DNA from: Deltaproteobacteria bacterium
GTDB lineage: Bacteria > Desulfobacterota > Desulfomonilia > Desulfomonilales > Desulfomonilaceae
Direction of reading: 5' to 3'
Assembly: GCA_023474025.1 (NCBI GenBank)
Contig: JAMCYH010000236.1
Span: 1 to 53,589 of the forward strand
DNA: 53,589 nt
Below the pieces are notes generated by a model, which was not told where the DNA came from, ran no database searches, and was given only the letters and a program-made list of their open reading frames with translations. Made by a program: the position numbers and the translations under genes. How positions within the stretch are numbered: position 1 is the stretch's first letter; each line of letters opens with the position of its first letter. This document shows, in pieces, positions 1-8,450 of the stretch.

Positions 1-396
1 ATGTTTATAGACCCCCAAGTATATAATGCCGAGTTTCAACTTTTTCAGTTCTTTCAATTCTTCTAATGACTTACGGAGGATGTCCCTAGCGCTGGCATAA
101 GTTCCTATTCTTTCCGCTTCAGGATGGAATTTGTTCACAAGTTCCACGATTTCTATCAAACGCTTTTGCGGGATACACAGAGCGTCACCATCAGCCAAAA
201 ATACCCGGCGGACAGGTCCAATATATGTCGATTCCGAGAGATCCGCGCTTATTTCTTTAATACTTCTGACTGAAAATGGTTTGTCCAGATAACTCCCGCA
301 AAATGAGCACTTATTGTGGCTGCATCCTAAAGTAACCTGAATTATTAAACTCTCCGCTTCACTAGGTGGTCTATAAACATTTCCGATATATCTCAA
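1..396 (-). CDS. Radical SAM protein, 5' part only (runs off the left edge)
   Basis: N-terminal 132 residues of a radical SAM enzyme; the rest lies beyond the window. After the conserved opening VYRPPSEA come three cysteines, C25, C30 and C33, in the spacing CX4CX2C (GCSHNKCSFC) rather than the usual CX3CX2C. This variant is known from a COG1032-like family that opens with this same YRPPSEA segment; the cysteines should hold the 4Fe-4S cluster that cleaves S-adenosylmethionine. I start at TTG 396 because it gives the family-like N-terminus MRYIGNVYRPP and sits 6 bases after a GGAGG. An ATG at 414 in the same frame has no ribosome site and would put that GGAGG inside the gene. The substrate is unknown. 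Confidence 0.75.
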   Translation of the reverse strand, partial: MRYIGNVYRPPSEAESLIIQVTLGCSHNKCSFCGSYLDKPFSVRSIKEISADLSESTYIGPVRRVFLADGDALCIPQKRLIEIVELVNKFHPEAERIGTYASARDILRKSLEELKELKKLKLGIIYLGVYKH

Positions 397-422
397 GATC
401 AACCTCCACTGCATTGGCGCGA

Positions 423-1028
423 CTAATCGTAATTAATCCCTTCTCTTACAAACTTTTCAAAATTTTTCACAGGATTGTCGTTGCCCTGTCCATCAACCTT
501 AAGCAAAACATAATATACATTTTCTGAGCCGGGAACTACATACAGTATTTTTTTTTCAGGGATTACCGGGCCTATTATTATAGGTATTTTTTTCCCGGTA
601 ACAGGGTCTTCGAATTTCGATTCAGTCCACCCTTCGGGGACATCGCCTATCAGTTTGCCGTTTTTTGTTTGTAGACGTTTTCGTTTACGAATATATTTGG
701 TCTGGAAAACTACTTTATATGCTGTTTTGTTTCCAACATGCGCGTATTCTTCACGGTCTCCGGTCCTAATCGTTTCGCCGTCAGGAAAGAGAGATGGATA
801 ATGAATGGCCAAATTCTCTACAGGCTTGGAAACCTGAACTTTTTTAACCTCTATGGAGACATTGTTAGCCGCGTCAGAAAATTCGGCTACATTTCGGCTA
901 TCAGAAACTAAAGCGAGAGGGTTATATTTGATATCAGACATTCCAGAGGGACCGAAACAGCTCTGCGCCAGGACTGAACCGATCCCTAAGGAAACTATTT
1001 TAAGAATGAACCTTAAGTTGGAAGGCAT
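423..1028 (-). CDS. Unknown exported protein, possible lipoprotein
   Basis: A 201-residue protein of no family I recognise. Residues 5-21 are hydrophobic (ILKIVSLGIGSVLAQ) and are followed by SCFG, so the protein is probably exported. C24 could be a lipidation site, but the lipobox (AQSC) is poor. The mature part is mixed alpha/beta, with a basic stretch YIRKRKR near residue 113 and a Pro/Ile/Val-rich segment (KKIPIIIGPVIPEKK). It lies 26 bases upstream of the radical SAM gene on the same strand and may be co-transcribed with it. No clear ribosome site precedes the ATG. Confidence 0.65.
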   Translation of the reverse strand: MPSNLRFILKIVSLGIGSVLAQSCFGPSGMSDIKYNPLALVSDSRNVAEFSDAANNVSIEVKKVQVSKPVENLAIHYPSLFPDGETIRTGDREEYAHVGNKTAYKVVFQTKYIRKRKRLQTKNGKLIGDVPEGWTESKFEDPVTGKKIPIIIGPVIPEKKILYVVPGSENVYYVLLKVDGQGNDNPVKNFEKFVREGINYD

Positions 1029-1095
1029 TCGCTGTTATTATTCGAATTTTTTCTGTCACAATCCGATTAACACCCGACCGACGCCGCAACTAACT

Positions 1096-1644
1096 TTATT
1101 CAATTATTATATCAGCGACTGCCAGGAAAAGATCAGATTCCCTTAATACCCCAATCAAATTTCCTTTGTCATGGACCGGTAACACCGAAATCTTGTTGGT
1201 GTACAATATCCTAAGAGCAGTTAGAAGGTCGTCTTGAGCCTCTACGACACCCCTGATTTTTAGCATTATTTGCTTAACCGGCGTACCAGAGTTTTTGATC
1301 ACCCGACCGCGAAAACCCAGTCTGGATTCGTCGACTTCTGGACTGCCCTCCTCCGCGAACGCAACTGAAACTTCAATGGCTTGTACCCTTTCTGAAAGCC
1401 CTCCAGCTATTTCAGGAATCAACGTTTTCAAAATGGTCCTGAAATCCAAAATCCCAACCAGGTGTCTGTTAGAATCTAAAACCAATATATTTCGGTGTCC
1501 AGCTTCAGTACATTTGCCTGTTTCTATCTGACAATATAACTTTCTTAAAGATAAAATCGCTTCAGATAACGGGCTATTTTCGTTCACCACTGCGTAATCT
1601 TTCAGCGGCACTAACAAATCCGAAACTTTTCTTGTCAATGGCAT
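1096..1644 (-). CDS. CBS-domain protein (tandem CBS pair)
   Basis: A 182-residue protein made almost only of two CBS domains, roughly residues 6-75 (ending HLVGILDFRTILKTL) and 120-180 (KISVLPVHDKGNLIGVLRESDLFLAV). Such a Bateman pair usually binds an adenine nucleotide or SAM and reports energy state to a partner. The domains are joined by an acidic linker with no other domain, so it must act in trans or as a dimer. It is the last gene of the run TSUP exporter, DUF1634 protein, CBS protein on the minus strand, with gaps of about 40-80 bases. A role in gating or sensing for the exporter is an inference from this neighbourhood. Confidence 0.85.
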   Translation of the reverse strand: MPLTRKVSDLLVPLKDYAVVNENSPLSEAILSLRKLYCQIETGKCTEAGHRNILVLDSNRHLVGILDFRTILKTLIPEIAGGLSERVQAIEVSVAFAEEGSPEVDESRLGFRGRVIKNSGTPVKQIMLKIRGVVEAQDDLLTALRILYTNKISVLPVHDKGNLIGVLRESDLFLAVADIIIE

Positions 1645-1723
1645 CGAAATATCCTCGTATAGTATAAAGAATGAAGTAAAAACAATTAAAATACAACAGT
1701 TCTTGTCATCTACCCTCGTCTGT

Positions 1724-2152
1724 TTAGTGTCCGCCTCCTCCTAGTATGCCACTAGCCGCCAGACTTAGAATAACGGCTTCCAATATTGCGAAAGCGGTGT
1801 ACAGTTTATCATCGTTTTTCCAGAGGACTGGCACTATTACCAGAAAACAAATTATGGTAACTCCCGCGAGAAAAGCTATGCCTATGAAATTCAGGAAATC
1901 ACCATACCCCAACATCTGTATCCACCACCAGCCCTGATGAATCTTCGCTACCTGCAGGTATTCACCAACACTGTAGGACCAATATTTTGATATTTCATTG
2001 AGGGGGATATATGGCTTAATTATTCCAAGAACATATAGTCCAAAACTTGCCAGAATCAGGACCAGGCCCAATAACATGCCCTTCTCCAGTACTTCCGCGT
2101 ATACGATCTGTTCTGGAGAAGCCTGAAGGGATTTCCGTGGATCGCCTTTCAT
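1724..2152 (-). CDS. DUF1634 membrane protein
   Basis: A 142-residue integral membrane protein with three hydrophobic helices, near residues 25-46 (GMLLGLVLILASFGLYVLG), 83-106 (FLAGVTIICFLVIVPVLW) and 117-138 (YTAFAILEAVILSLAASGIL). Topology and the adjacent TauE/SafE gene match the DUF1634 family, which is typically encoded beside TSUP exporters and may be an accessory subunit. The start at 2152 follows AGAGGAG by 8 bases; an upstream in-frame ATG at 2173 lies before that ribosome site and is rejected. The C-terminus is Gly-rich (GILGGGGH). Its function is unproven. Confidence 0.8.
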   Translation of the reverse strand: MKGDPRKSLQASPEQIVYAEVLEKGMLLGLVLILASFGLYVLGIIKPYIPLNEISKYWSYSVGEYLQVAKIHQGWWWIQMLGYGDFLNFIGIAFLAGVTIICFLVIVPVLWKNDDKLYTAFAILEAVILSLAASGILGGGGH

Positions 2153-2225
2153 TAAATTTTCTCCTCTAGACATTATTCGTTCAAAAAATTATTTTTGAAA
2201 ATTCTTCAGGCACAGTGTGCCTGAT

Positions 2226-3185
2226 CTAGAAACCCAATCCTTTGCTTAAAGCTTTAAGACCGGCAAAAGCAAGCATACCTATGACGATCCACCTTACAAG
2301 TCCCGGTTTGGCCACCCTCAGTAAACGGACGCCAACGAATGAGCCAACCATAATTCCTATCAAAGAAGGGACCACGATCATTGGGATGACACAACCCTGA
2401 TTGAGGTATACCCATGCCGCTGAAGTGTCTGTGATCGACAACAAAAATTTGCTGGTTGCCACGCTGATTTTGAGGGGCGCCCCCATCAGTAAATTGAGAA
2501 CAGGCACATTGGCCCAGCCAGCTCCCAATCCAAACATACCCGCCATTATTCCTATAGTTACAAACAGTAGTAACCCTTGCCAAGTCCTATGGATTTTCCA
2601 ATCTATAATTTCACCTGTGCTAGCTTCCTGGTAGATACCATATATCCGCAGAACCGAAGATATCTGGTCAGCTTTGGGGACATCGGGCACTGTAGATTTT
2701 TTCGCCACCAACATCAAAATGCAAATGCCAATGATCGTCACACCTAAAGCAATTTGCACGACCTGGGTTGGTAGCGCAAGTCCTACCATTGCTCCTATGA
2801 TTGCGAAAGTGCTTGCAATTAGGCCTACAGGGATCGCTAGTCTCAAACTCGCAAGATTCATCTTTAACAAACCCGGTCCAGCCGCTAGCGCACCGGCCAA
2901 GGCCACCAGCAACCCGGCCCCTCGAACAAAGTCCAAATGAAAAGGGAAAAAACCGCTAATTATCGGTACGAATAAAACGCCTCCACCTACTCCACCTAGC
3001 ACAGCCGCTACACCCATTATGAAAGTAACTACCAATAAAAGTAGTGGCCAAATCCACCACGAAATAGCCGAAGAATTATCAACAATAACCGTCCCGTCAC
3101 TAGCAAAACCGCTGCCGCCGGCCAAAAGAGTAACCGACAACAGGAGCGCAATAACCAATGCGCCCATTTTACCGGTCTTTGTCAT
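2226..3185 (-). CDS. TauE/SafE (TSUP) family anion exporter
   Basis: A 319-residue polytopic membrane protein with an N-terminal hydrophobic segment that may be a signal or first helix, then two repeats of hydrophobic helices, with glycine-rich motifs such as GVAAVLGGVGGGVLFVPI near residue 57 and GIMAGMFGLGAGWANVPVL near 212. These half-repeat signatures define the TSUP (4-toluene sulfonate uptake / sulfite exporter) family, whose members move sulfite, sulfoacetate or related organic sulfur anions. A long soluble loop (about residues 160-200) separates the halves. The start follows AAGAGGTG by 4 bases. It leads the operon with the DUF1634 and CBS genes. The real substrate cannot be read from sequence. 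Confidence 0.88.
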   Translation of the reverse strand: MTKTGKMGALVIALLLSVTLLAGGSGFASDGTVIVDNSSAISWWIWPLLLLVVTFIMGVAAVLGGVGGGVLFVPIISGFFPFHLDFVRGAGLLVALAGALAAGPGLLKMNLASLRLAIPVGLIASTFAIIGAMVGLALPTQVVQIALGVTIIGICILMLVAKKSTVPDVPKADQISSVLRIYGIYQEASTGEIIDWKIHRTWQGLLLFVTIGIMAGMFGLGAGWANVPVLNLLMGAPLKISVATSKFLLSITDTSAAWVYLNQGCVIPMIVVPSLIGIMVGSFVGVRLLRVAKPGLVRWIVIGMLAFAGLKALSKGLGF

Positions 3186-3429
3186 GTGTCACCTCTTGAT
3201 CACGCGTTGTATAATAAAATTGTCTTTACAAACCGGGTATGTCCCCTGTCATTAACAAATCGACTTCATTTCACCCATGTTTGGCAAAGATAGGATTAGG
3301 CTCAAGTAAAGCCGTTATTCAACTATTACCATCCCCTCGTTTTTATTATCCTTTCTGTTTCGTCCTGAGGAATATGATCCTCCCGATTGGATTTCGTCTT
3401 ATAAACGCTCCTGATTTTTCGGCGATTTC

Positions 3430-3555
3430 TTACTGAGCCTTGAAAGCGTCTCTTCTTCGTCCATGGGCCGCCCTAGTTTTGAATCCACGAGCATCGAGAC
3501 GCTTAGCGACCAGTTCGACAAATTCCTGTTCTTCCTCCACGGGAAGAACCTCAAT
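3430..3555 (-). pseudogene. Remnant of a response-regulator receiver domain
   Basis: Directly downstream of the intact regulator, in a different frame and overlapping its last bases only at the open-frame level, this stretch encodes VEEEQEFVELVAKRLDARG followed by FKTRAA. That is the normal opening of a receiver domain (acidic pocket, helix 1, start of strand 2), similar to the two regulators beside it. There is no good start codon, the acidic pocket is changed from DDE to EEE, and the frame stops after about 40 residues. I read it as a decayed tandem copy. A short real protein is possible but less likely. Confidence 0.45.
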
Positions 3556-3578
3556 CGCCAGTCCTCGAGGTCGGTCAC

Positions 3579-4037
3579 CTACTTGTTTTTTTTCTCTGGT
3601 TTCATAATTTCTCTCGCTGTATCGAAATCCCCTTCTTCAGCGAAAGACGCTGCGACCATGCTGTCTTCAAGTTTTTTCTTATACGCCGCTCTCAGTGTCC
3701 TCATTAACTGATCTAAAGGAATGGGCTTTCTTAAATACTCAAAAACTCCAAGGCGCCGCGCTTCGATTTCGTCGGCCTCTGACCCATGACCGGTAAGCAT
3801 GACGACCTGCACACCAGGATAGGCCTCTCTGGCTCTCCTCAATACTTCCATTCCATCCATCCCGGGCATTTTCAAATCTACAAGCAATACGTCCGGAGGG
3901 CTCTCCTCCAATTTTTTCATCGCCTCTTCACCACTAAGGGCTACAGATGTGTCAAGGTTACGAATCTGCATTCGTTCATCCAGTGTACGAACAAAATCTT
4001 CCTCATCATCTACCATCAAGACTTTGAATTCCTTCAT
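3579..4037 (-). CDS. Single-domain response regulator
   Basis: A 152-residue CheY-like protein: receiver domain at residues 5-120 with the acidic pair in VDDEEDF, phosphoacceptor D54 in LLVDLKMPGMDG, threonine in MLTGHG and lysine in YLRKPI. About 30 further residues (SMVAASFAEEGDFDTAREIM) form a helical tail but no DNA-binding domain, so output is by protein contact or as a phosphorelay step. The ATG at 4037 is chosen because GGAGG ends 5 bases before it; a GTG 12 bases earlier overlaps that ribosome site. It lies 110 bases after the HisKA-only gene in the same direction and is probably part of the same signalling unit. Confidence 0.9.
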   Translation of the reverse strand: MKEFKVLMVDDEEDFVRTLDERMQIRNLDTSVALSGEEAMKKLEESPPDVLLVDLKMPGMDGMEVLRRAREAYPGVQVVMLTGHGSEADEIEARRLGVFEYLRKPIPLDQLMRTLRAAYKKKLEDSMVAASFAEEGDFDTAREIMKPEKKNK

Positions 4038-4160
4038 GGTGTCCTCCACCTATACTGAAAAGGTTTTTTCCTCGCTTTTAATTCCAGTGTTGTCAGGCGC
4101 TAACAATTTTTATTCAGTAAAATGTTCAAACGGGAAAGTTAAGAGTCCAGTAAATTAGAT

Positions 4161-4796
4161 TCAAAAGCTCAACATTAATGAATTATTCCCTGAAGGCCCT
4201 ATTGACGCCTTTTCGGTCCTAAATTCGGTCTCCAGAGCCCCCCAGCTTGAACCATTCAGCATTTCAGTTAGTGAAAATGTACTTGAAGCTGAAGCTTTGA
4301 CTGTGAAGCATACGCCAGCGCTACCATCGTGGAATCGCCATGCCCTGAGCATTATCTCCGATCCTTTTCCAACCAATGGCGCAAGAAACTCCAGCATTCT
4401 GTAAAGCAACATTCTCGATTTCAAAGGATTATAGTCTAAAATTACAGGGCTATCCGTCTGCTCAGTCACTAGATCAACACCGTTCAGACGACTTATTTTT
4501 CTAGATAGAAATAGTGTTTGATTCAAAACTTCGTCCAGGTTTTCCTGTCGTTGTTCATCATCGGGAACGTGACTGAAATAGTTTAATACCCCTAAAATAT
4601 CAGACCCTCTTGTGACTTGATTGTCAATTTTTCCCATTATGTTAAGAAACCTGTTTTTAAGTGGGAAAACTGATTCATCCGACGGACCGAGTAAATCTTG
4701 AGCTAATCCCGCCGCTTCACTTATAATAGCCAATACGTTTTTCATTTCATGAGTCATTGCTGCAGTTACTTTTCCCATGAATAGAGATTCTTTCAT
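4161..4796 (-). CDS. HisKA-type protein with degenerate ATPase half (phosphotransfer candidate)
   Basis: A 211-residue protein. It opens almost directly with a histidine-kinase H-box, AAMTHEMKNVLA, with H16 as the likely phosphorylated residue, and a helical hairpin typical of HisKA dimerisation. The rest (about residues 110-211) has the outline of a HATPase domain (MLLYRMLEFLAPLVGKGSEI) but no N-box asparagine and no DxGxG or G2 box, so it should not bind ATP normally. It has no sensor part. Spo0B and ChpT show the same layout and pass phosphate between regulators. Sitting between two single-receiver genes fits such a role (inference). The start is placed at 4796, 13 bases after the upstream regulator's stop; an in-frame ATG at 4847 would overlap that gene. 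Confidence 0.7.
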   Translation of the reverse strand: MKESLFMGKVTAAMTHEMKNVLAIISEAAGLAQDLLGPSDESVFPLKNRFLNIMGKIDNQVTRGSDILGVLNYFSHVPDDEQRQENLDEVLNQTLFLSRKISRLNGVDLVTEQTDSPVILDYNPLKSRMLLYRMLEFLAPLVGKGSEIMLRAWRFHDGSAGVCFTVKASASSTFSLTEMLNGSSWGALETEFRTEKASIGPSGNNSLMLSF

Positions 4797-4809
4797 TGCT
4801 ATCCCCGAG

Positions 4810-5190
4810 TTAATCAGCAGAAGATGCTTTTTTGACAGCCATACCAATCTTATTAATTAATTCGTCAATCTGTAGAGGTTTTGTAAGGTAGTCGAACGCG
4901 CCTTGGTCCATACCCGTGACCCCCTCAGATGCGGACCCGGTGCCCGTGAGGAGAATTACTTCTACCTCGGGATATAGTCTTTTTACACGTCCTAATACAA
5001 CCAAACCGCTCATGCCAGGCATCATTAGATCCAGTATCATAACATCAGGTTTGTACGTTTCCATGGTTCCAAGAGCTTCTTCACCACTAAAGGCCGTGGT
5101 AACCTTGATTCCTCTCATACCCAGTCTCTCAGCCAGGGTCATGACGAACTCTTTTTCATCGTCAACCAAAAGAACTTTCCAATCTTTCAT
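4810..5190 (-). CDS. Single-domain response regulator
   Basis: A 126-residue pure receiver domain with VDDEKEF at residues 9-15, phosphoacceptor D54 in MILDLMMPGM, the conserved LTGTG, and K104 in YLTKPL. There is no output domain. Its ATG overlaps the stop codon of the upstream Cache kinase (ATGA), a translational coupling that marks kinase and regulator as a cognate pair. The next gene downstream is the short HisKA protein, so phosphate could flow kinase to this receiver, to the HisKA histidine, to the second receiver; that route is an inference from gene order. Confidence 0.9.
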   Translation of the reverse strand: MKDWKVLLVDDEKEFVMTLAERLGMRGIKVTTAFSGEEALGTMETYKPDVMILDLMMPGMSGLVVLGRVKRLYPEVEVILLTGTGSASEGVTGMDQGAFDYLTKPLQIDELINKIGMAVKKASSAD

Positions 5191-6911
5191 TTGAAGTGCC
5201 CCATATGTTGCTGGGTTTCTTTTGGTATATAAATTTTAAATTTCGTTCCTTCGCCCAATTTACTTTGGACTGATATTTCGCCGCCAAGTCTCTTGATTAT
5301 CCCGTTTGTAATGGATAACCCCAAACCTGTCCCGTAACCAGCCTTTTTTGTAGTGAAAAAAGGCTCAAATATGTGTTTAAGAGTTTCTTCAGACATACCT
5401 TGACCGGTGTCTTCAACAGTAACCCCCAGCATCTTTTCATCTCGCTCAAAGGTTGTGATATAAACAGTCCCTCCGTTTTCGATCGCAGCAAAAGCATTAT
5501 TAAAGAGATTAAGGAAGACCTGTTGAAGCTGCCCCTTATCTGACGAAGTTCTCGGAAGATTGTTATCCAGATTCAATTTTATTGCGATGTTCCTGTAAAG
5601 AGCTTCTTTCTCAAGGAAACCTAATGTTTCCTTAATAACTTCATTGACATCAAGGACCTGAATTTCTACATCCGTCCTCCTGGCAAAACCTAGCAATCGA
5701 TGTGTAATGACCCTGCATCTGTCCACAGTCTGGATTATAGCCTCAACCAGATTCAGAAATTTTTCCTTATCTGGAAAATCGGCTTTGTATTCGATTAAGT
5801 CTTTAATAAGACCAGCTTTCTCATTCACTATAGCTAGTGGGTTGTTGACTTCGTGGGCTACCCCGGCTGCTAGTCGACCTATGGATGAAAGCTTGTGAGA
5901 ATGTTCCATTTCACGCATTGCCAACAGTCTCTTATCATCGCTTTCTTTCACCCGTTTCATCGTGATGTCGGTCAGTCTAAGCACTACAACGAATATGGCA
6001 ACCAAACCCATCAAAAATATGATGAGCAGGTCAGCCCTTGACGCATACCAGGATTTCATGACCCAGGGCCGCGGCTTAACCAGAACAAATATGAAATCTG
6101 TACTATTAAGGTACGAATAAGCCAAAAAGACATCTCGCCCAAGGGAATCCCTTTGCTCAACCACTACAGGTTCGAAGCTTTTTGGTGGAACCAGCGCTGG
6201 TTGGTCCAACACATCCCCGTAGAATTTTGACTTAGTCTGTAACATACCCTGACGATTAATTAGAAAAGCGTCACTTTCAGGATCCAGATTCATGGACGTG
6301 ATAAGATTGTCAAACTTGTCTATGTTTATGGTGGCCCTTACAATCCATTCCCTGCCATCTTCGGGGACATGCTGCACGGCTATCGCAACATTCGGGAATC
6401 TCTGGTAGCCCCTGAACACATCACTGATGTAAATACCATTGACCTTCAGCTGTTCGAACCATCCCTGACCAGCGTAATTATTGCCCTGAAAATAATAAGG
6501 GCCTGCGTAACTTACCTGATTACCGTAAGAGTCTATGAGATCAAGATCGACGAAGCCTTCGAATTCTCTTCTGAGTATCCTGAAAATCCTGTTCAGGTTC
6601 TTTTCATCAGTCAATTCGTCATATGTATAGGCTGACGAGATAAAATTTAGAGTTGAAAGTCTTTCGGTGAGGAAAAGCTCAAAAGAGTACTTGGCCTTAT
6701 TCACCAGCGCCCTCATTGGAGCCAATGTTTCATTTCTGAGGGCTGTTTGGTAATCTAAATAATTGATCGCAGTAATCAGAGCTAGAGGGAATAAGGTGAT
6801 GATCAGCATTAATATAGCGATATTGCGTCTTACGATCCTGTATCTTTCGGGCGTAGTTCCCTCATCTGGGATTTCCATGAGGCGGGAAATTATGTCTTTC
6901 AAGGATCTCAT
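5187..6911 (-). CDS. Membrane sensor histidine kinase with extracytoplasmic Cache-type domain
   Basis: A 574-residue sensor kinase. One membrane helix at about residues 30-50 (AILMLIITLFPLALITA) and a second near 295-315 (LLIIFLMGLVAIFVVVL) enclose a periplasmic region of about 240 residues with the pattern of a double Cache sensor (GQGWFEQL, ISDVFRGYQRFPNVAIAV). The cytoplasmic part has HisKA with phosphorylated H353 in GVAHEVNNPLAI, then a complete HATPase: N box LFNNAF, G1 DTGQGM, F and G2 boxes FFTTKKAGYGTGLGLS. Cache ligands in other kinases are small acids or amino acids; here the ligand is unknown. It is first in a minus-strand signalling run and its stop overlaps the next start. Confidence 0.9.
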   Translation of the reverse strand: MRSLKDIISRLMEIPDEGTTPERYRIVRRNIAILMLIITLFPLALITAINYLDYQTALRNETLAPMRALVNKAKYSFELFLTERLSTLNFISSAYTYDELTDEKNLNRIFRILRREFEGFVDLDLIDSYGNQVSYAGPYYFQGNNYAGQGWFEQLKVNGIYISDVFRGYQRFPNVAIAVQHVPEDGREWIVRATINIDKFDNLITSMNLDPESDAFLINRQGMLQTKSKFYGDVLDQPALVPPKSFEPVVVEQRDSLGRDVFLAYSYLNSTDFIFVLVKPRPWVMKSWYASRADLLIIFLMGLVAIFVVVLRLTDITMKRVKESDDKRLLAMREMEHSHKLSSIGRLAAGVAHEVNNPLAIVNEKAGLIKDLIEYKADFPDKEKFLNLVEAIIQTVDRCRVITHRLLGFARRTDVEIQVLDVNEVIKETLGFLEKEALYRNIAIKLNLDNNLPRTSSDKGQLQQVFLNLFNNAFAAIENGGTVYITTFERDEKMLGVTVEDTGQGMSEETLKHIFEPFFTTKKAGYGTGLGLSITNGIIKRLGGEISVQSKLGEGTKFKIYIPKETQQHMGHFK

Positions 6912-7211
6912 GAACGGTCTCTTGTCACGGATCGGTCACTTAGGAGTATAAACTTTACAGGTGTTGCAAAATATTAAACAGTCCTTTTCAGTAGAATATT
7001 GTTAAACCAATTCTCTTATTCTTGATCATCAAGGACAAACGCTATGTTAAGAATTTATCACAGACACATCGAAAGTTGAAGCTATATAAGCATTTTTTTT
7101 AAAAAAGTGTTGTGACAAATTGTGACGTTTCAAGCATTACAATTACTGTTTGAAACTAGTCGTCAGTCACGATATAATAAAAATTTATATTTAAGCTATG
7201 AAAGAAAAATA

Positions 7212-8450
7212 TTGGCAAAACTACCTAAAATAGCCTACTTAACGCTATGGTTCCCCAAGCCATCGGAGACTTTCATTTTCAGGGAAGTTTTGAACCTATG
7301 GACCATTGGGCTTCCTTTAAAAGTTTTCACATTGTACGGAGATATCGAAAAGGGGCTTTCACCTGAAATGTTGTCAATTCCAAAGGAAAAGGTTGAGCAT
7401 TTCGGTGTTTCCATTTTGAAACGTTTGCCGCGGGACATCAATTTCTGGATCAAAAAACAACCTGACGTCACCAGAAAACTGTTTAAGACCGTACCAATTC
7501 GTAAGTGGAAATCGATCGAATTCGGCGCCGAAAATGTTTTCGGTTTTCTGGCCGGCTTCACGTTAGCCTCGGAATTTATGAAGGAACCATACGACCATAT
7601 TCATGCCGCCTGGGCTATGGGCCCGGCCACAGCGGCCTGGGTTTCGTCAGAACTCACTGGAATCCCTTTCAGTTTCACCGGCCGGGCTGGGGACATCTAT
7701 CCACCTGACGGGGCTTTGCAGGAAAAAATTGGCGCTGCGAAATTTGTCATTTCAGATAACATGACAAATGTTCCATATCTCGAAAGTTTGGTTCCTGACG
7801 CTAAAGGAAAAATCTTCGGGATCTATAATGGGATTCCTCTAGAAAAAATGTCCGAAGCCCCTGTTTCGATGACTCCCCCGTTCAGGTTGCTTGGGCTCGG
7901 TCGCTTTGATCGCATAAAGGCTTTTCATATCCTTCTTCGCTCTTGTAAAATTTTGCAGGATAAGGGGGTTGATTTCAGGTTGACACTTGCCGGAGACGGT
8001 CCCAAGAAGATGCAGTTGAAGTATTTGACCAAAAGACTCGGTTTGACGGCCCGAGTGAATTTCCCTGGTTTTGTACCGTACAATTTTGTTTCCGACCTGT
8101 TTTGTTCCGCCGATGTTTTTGTCATGTCCAGCGCAGTCCACCGTTCCGGAGACAGAGATGGGCTACCCACGGTTATACTTGAAGCGCTGGCGCATAGATT
8201 GCCTGTCGTATCAACTGATGTTTGTGGCATACCTGAGGTGATTCATAATGAAACAACCGGATTGCTAGTTCCGCAAAACGACCCTGAAGCGCTGGCCAGG
8301 GCGATATCGGAAATGGTCACGAATCGCGATGCAGCTTTAAACATGGCTCGAAACGGCCGCGACCTTGTTTTGCGGGAATTTAGTCAAGAAATAAACCATC
8401 GAAGGATCTTTGAACTTTTTTTGAAGCAAATTAATGGAAACCAAAGTTAG
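7212..8450 (+). CDS. Glycosyltransferase family 4 (GT-B fold)
   Basis: About 412 residues. The N-terminal opening PKIAYLTLWFPKPSETFI is typical of GT4 enzymes, and the C-terminal half carries GLGRFDRIKAFHILL and the EX7E-type donor motif region DGLPTVILEALAHRLPVVST with GIPEVI following. The product would be a sugar transfer from an activated donor to a polysaccharide or lipid precursor. I start at TTG 7212, which gives MAKLPKIAY, since GT4 proteins begin within a few residues of this strand. The frame stays open up to a GTG at 7122, but that 30-residue extension is not family-like and has no ribosome site. The gene overlaps the next GT4 gene by 17 bases. Confidence 0.85.
   Translation: MAKLPKIAYLTLWFPKPSETFIFREVLNLWTIGLPLKVFTLYGDIEKGLSPEMLSIPKEKVEHFGVSILKRLPRDINFWIKKQPDVTRKLFKTVPIRKWKSIEFGAENVFGFLAGFTLASEFMKEPYDHIHAAWAMGPATAAWVSSELTGIPFSFTGRAGDIYPPDGALQEKIGAAKFVISDNMTNVPYLESLVPDAKGKIFGIYNGIPLEKMSEAPVSMTPPFRLLGLGRFDRIKAFHILLRSCKILQDKGVDFRLTLAGDGPKKMQLKYLTKRLGLTARVNFPGFVPYNFVSDLFCSADVFVMSSAVHRSGDRDGLPTVILEALAHRLPVVSTDVCGIPEVIHNETTGLLVPQNDPEALARAISEMVTNRDAALNMARNGRDLVLREFSQEINHRRIFELFLKQINGNQS

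Noticed and set aside
7021-7124. Operator from CTTGAT-C-ATCAAG and the doubled TTGTGAC before the first GT4 gene
   Set aside because: Arms are short and such pairs are expected by chance in AT-rich intergenic DNA.
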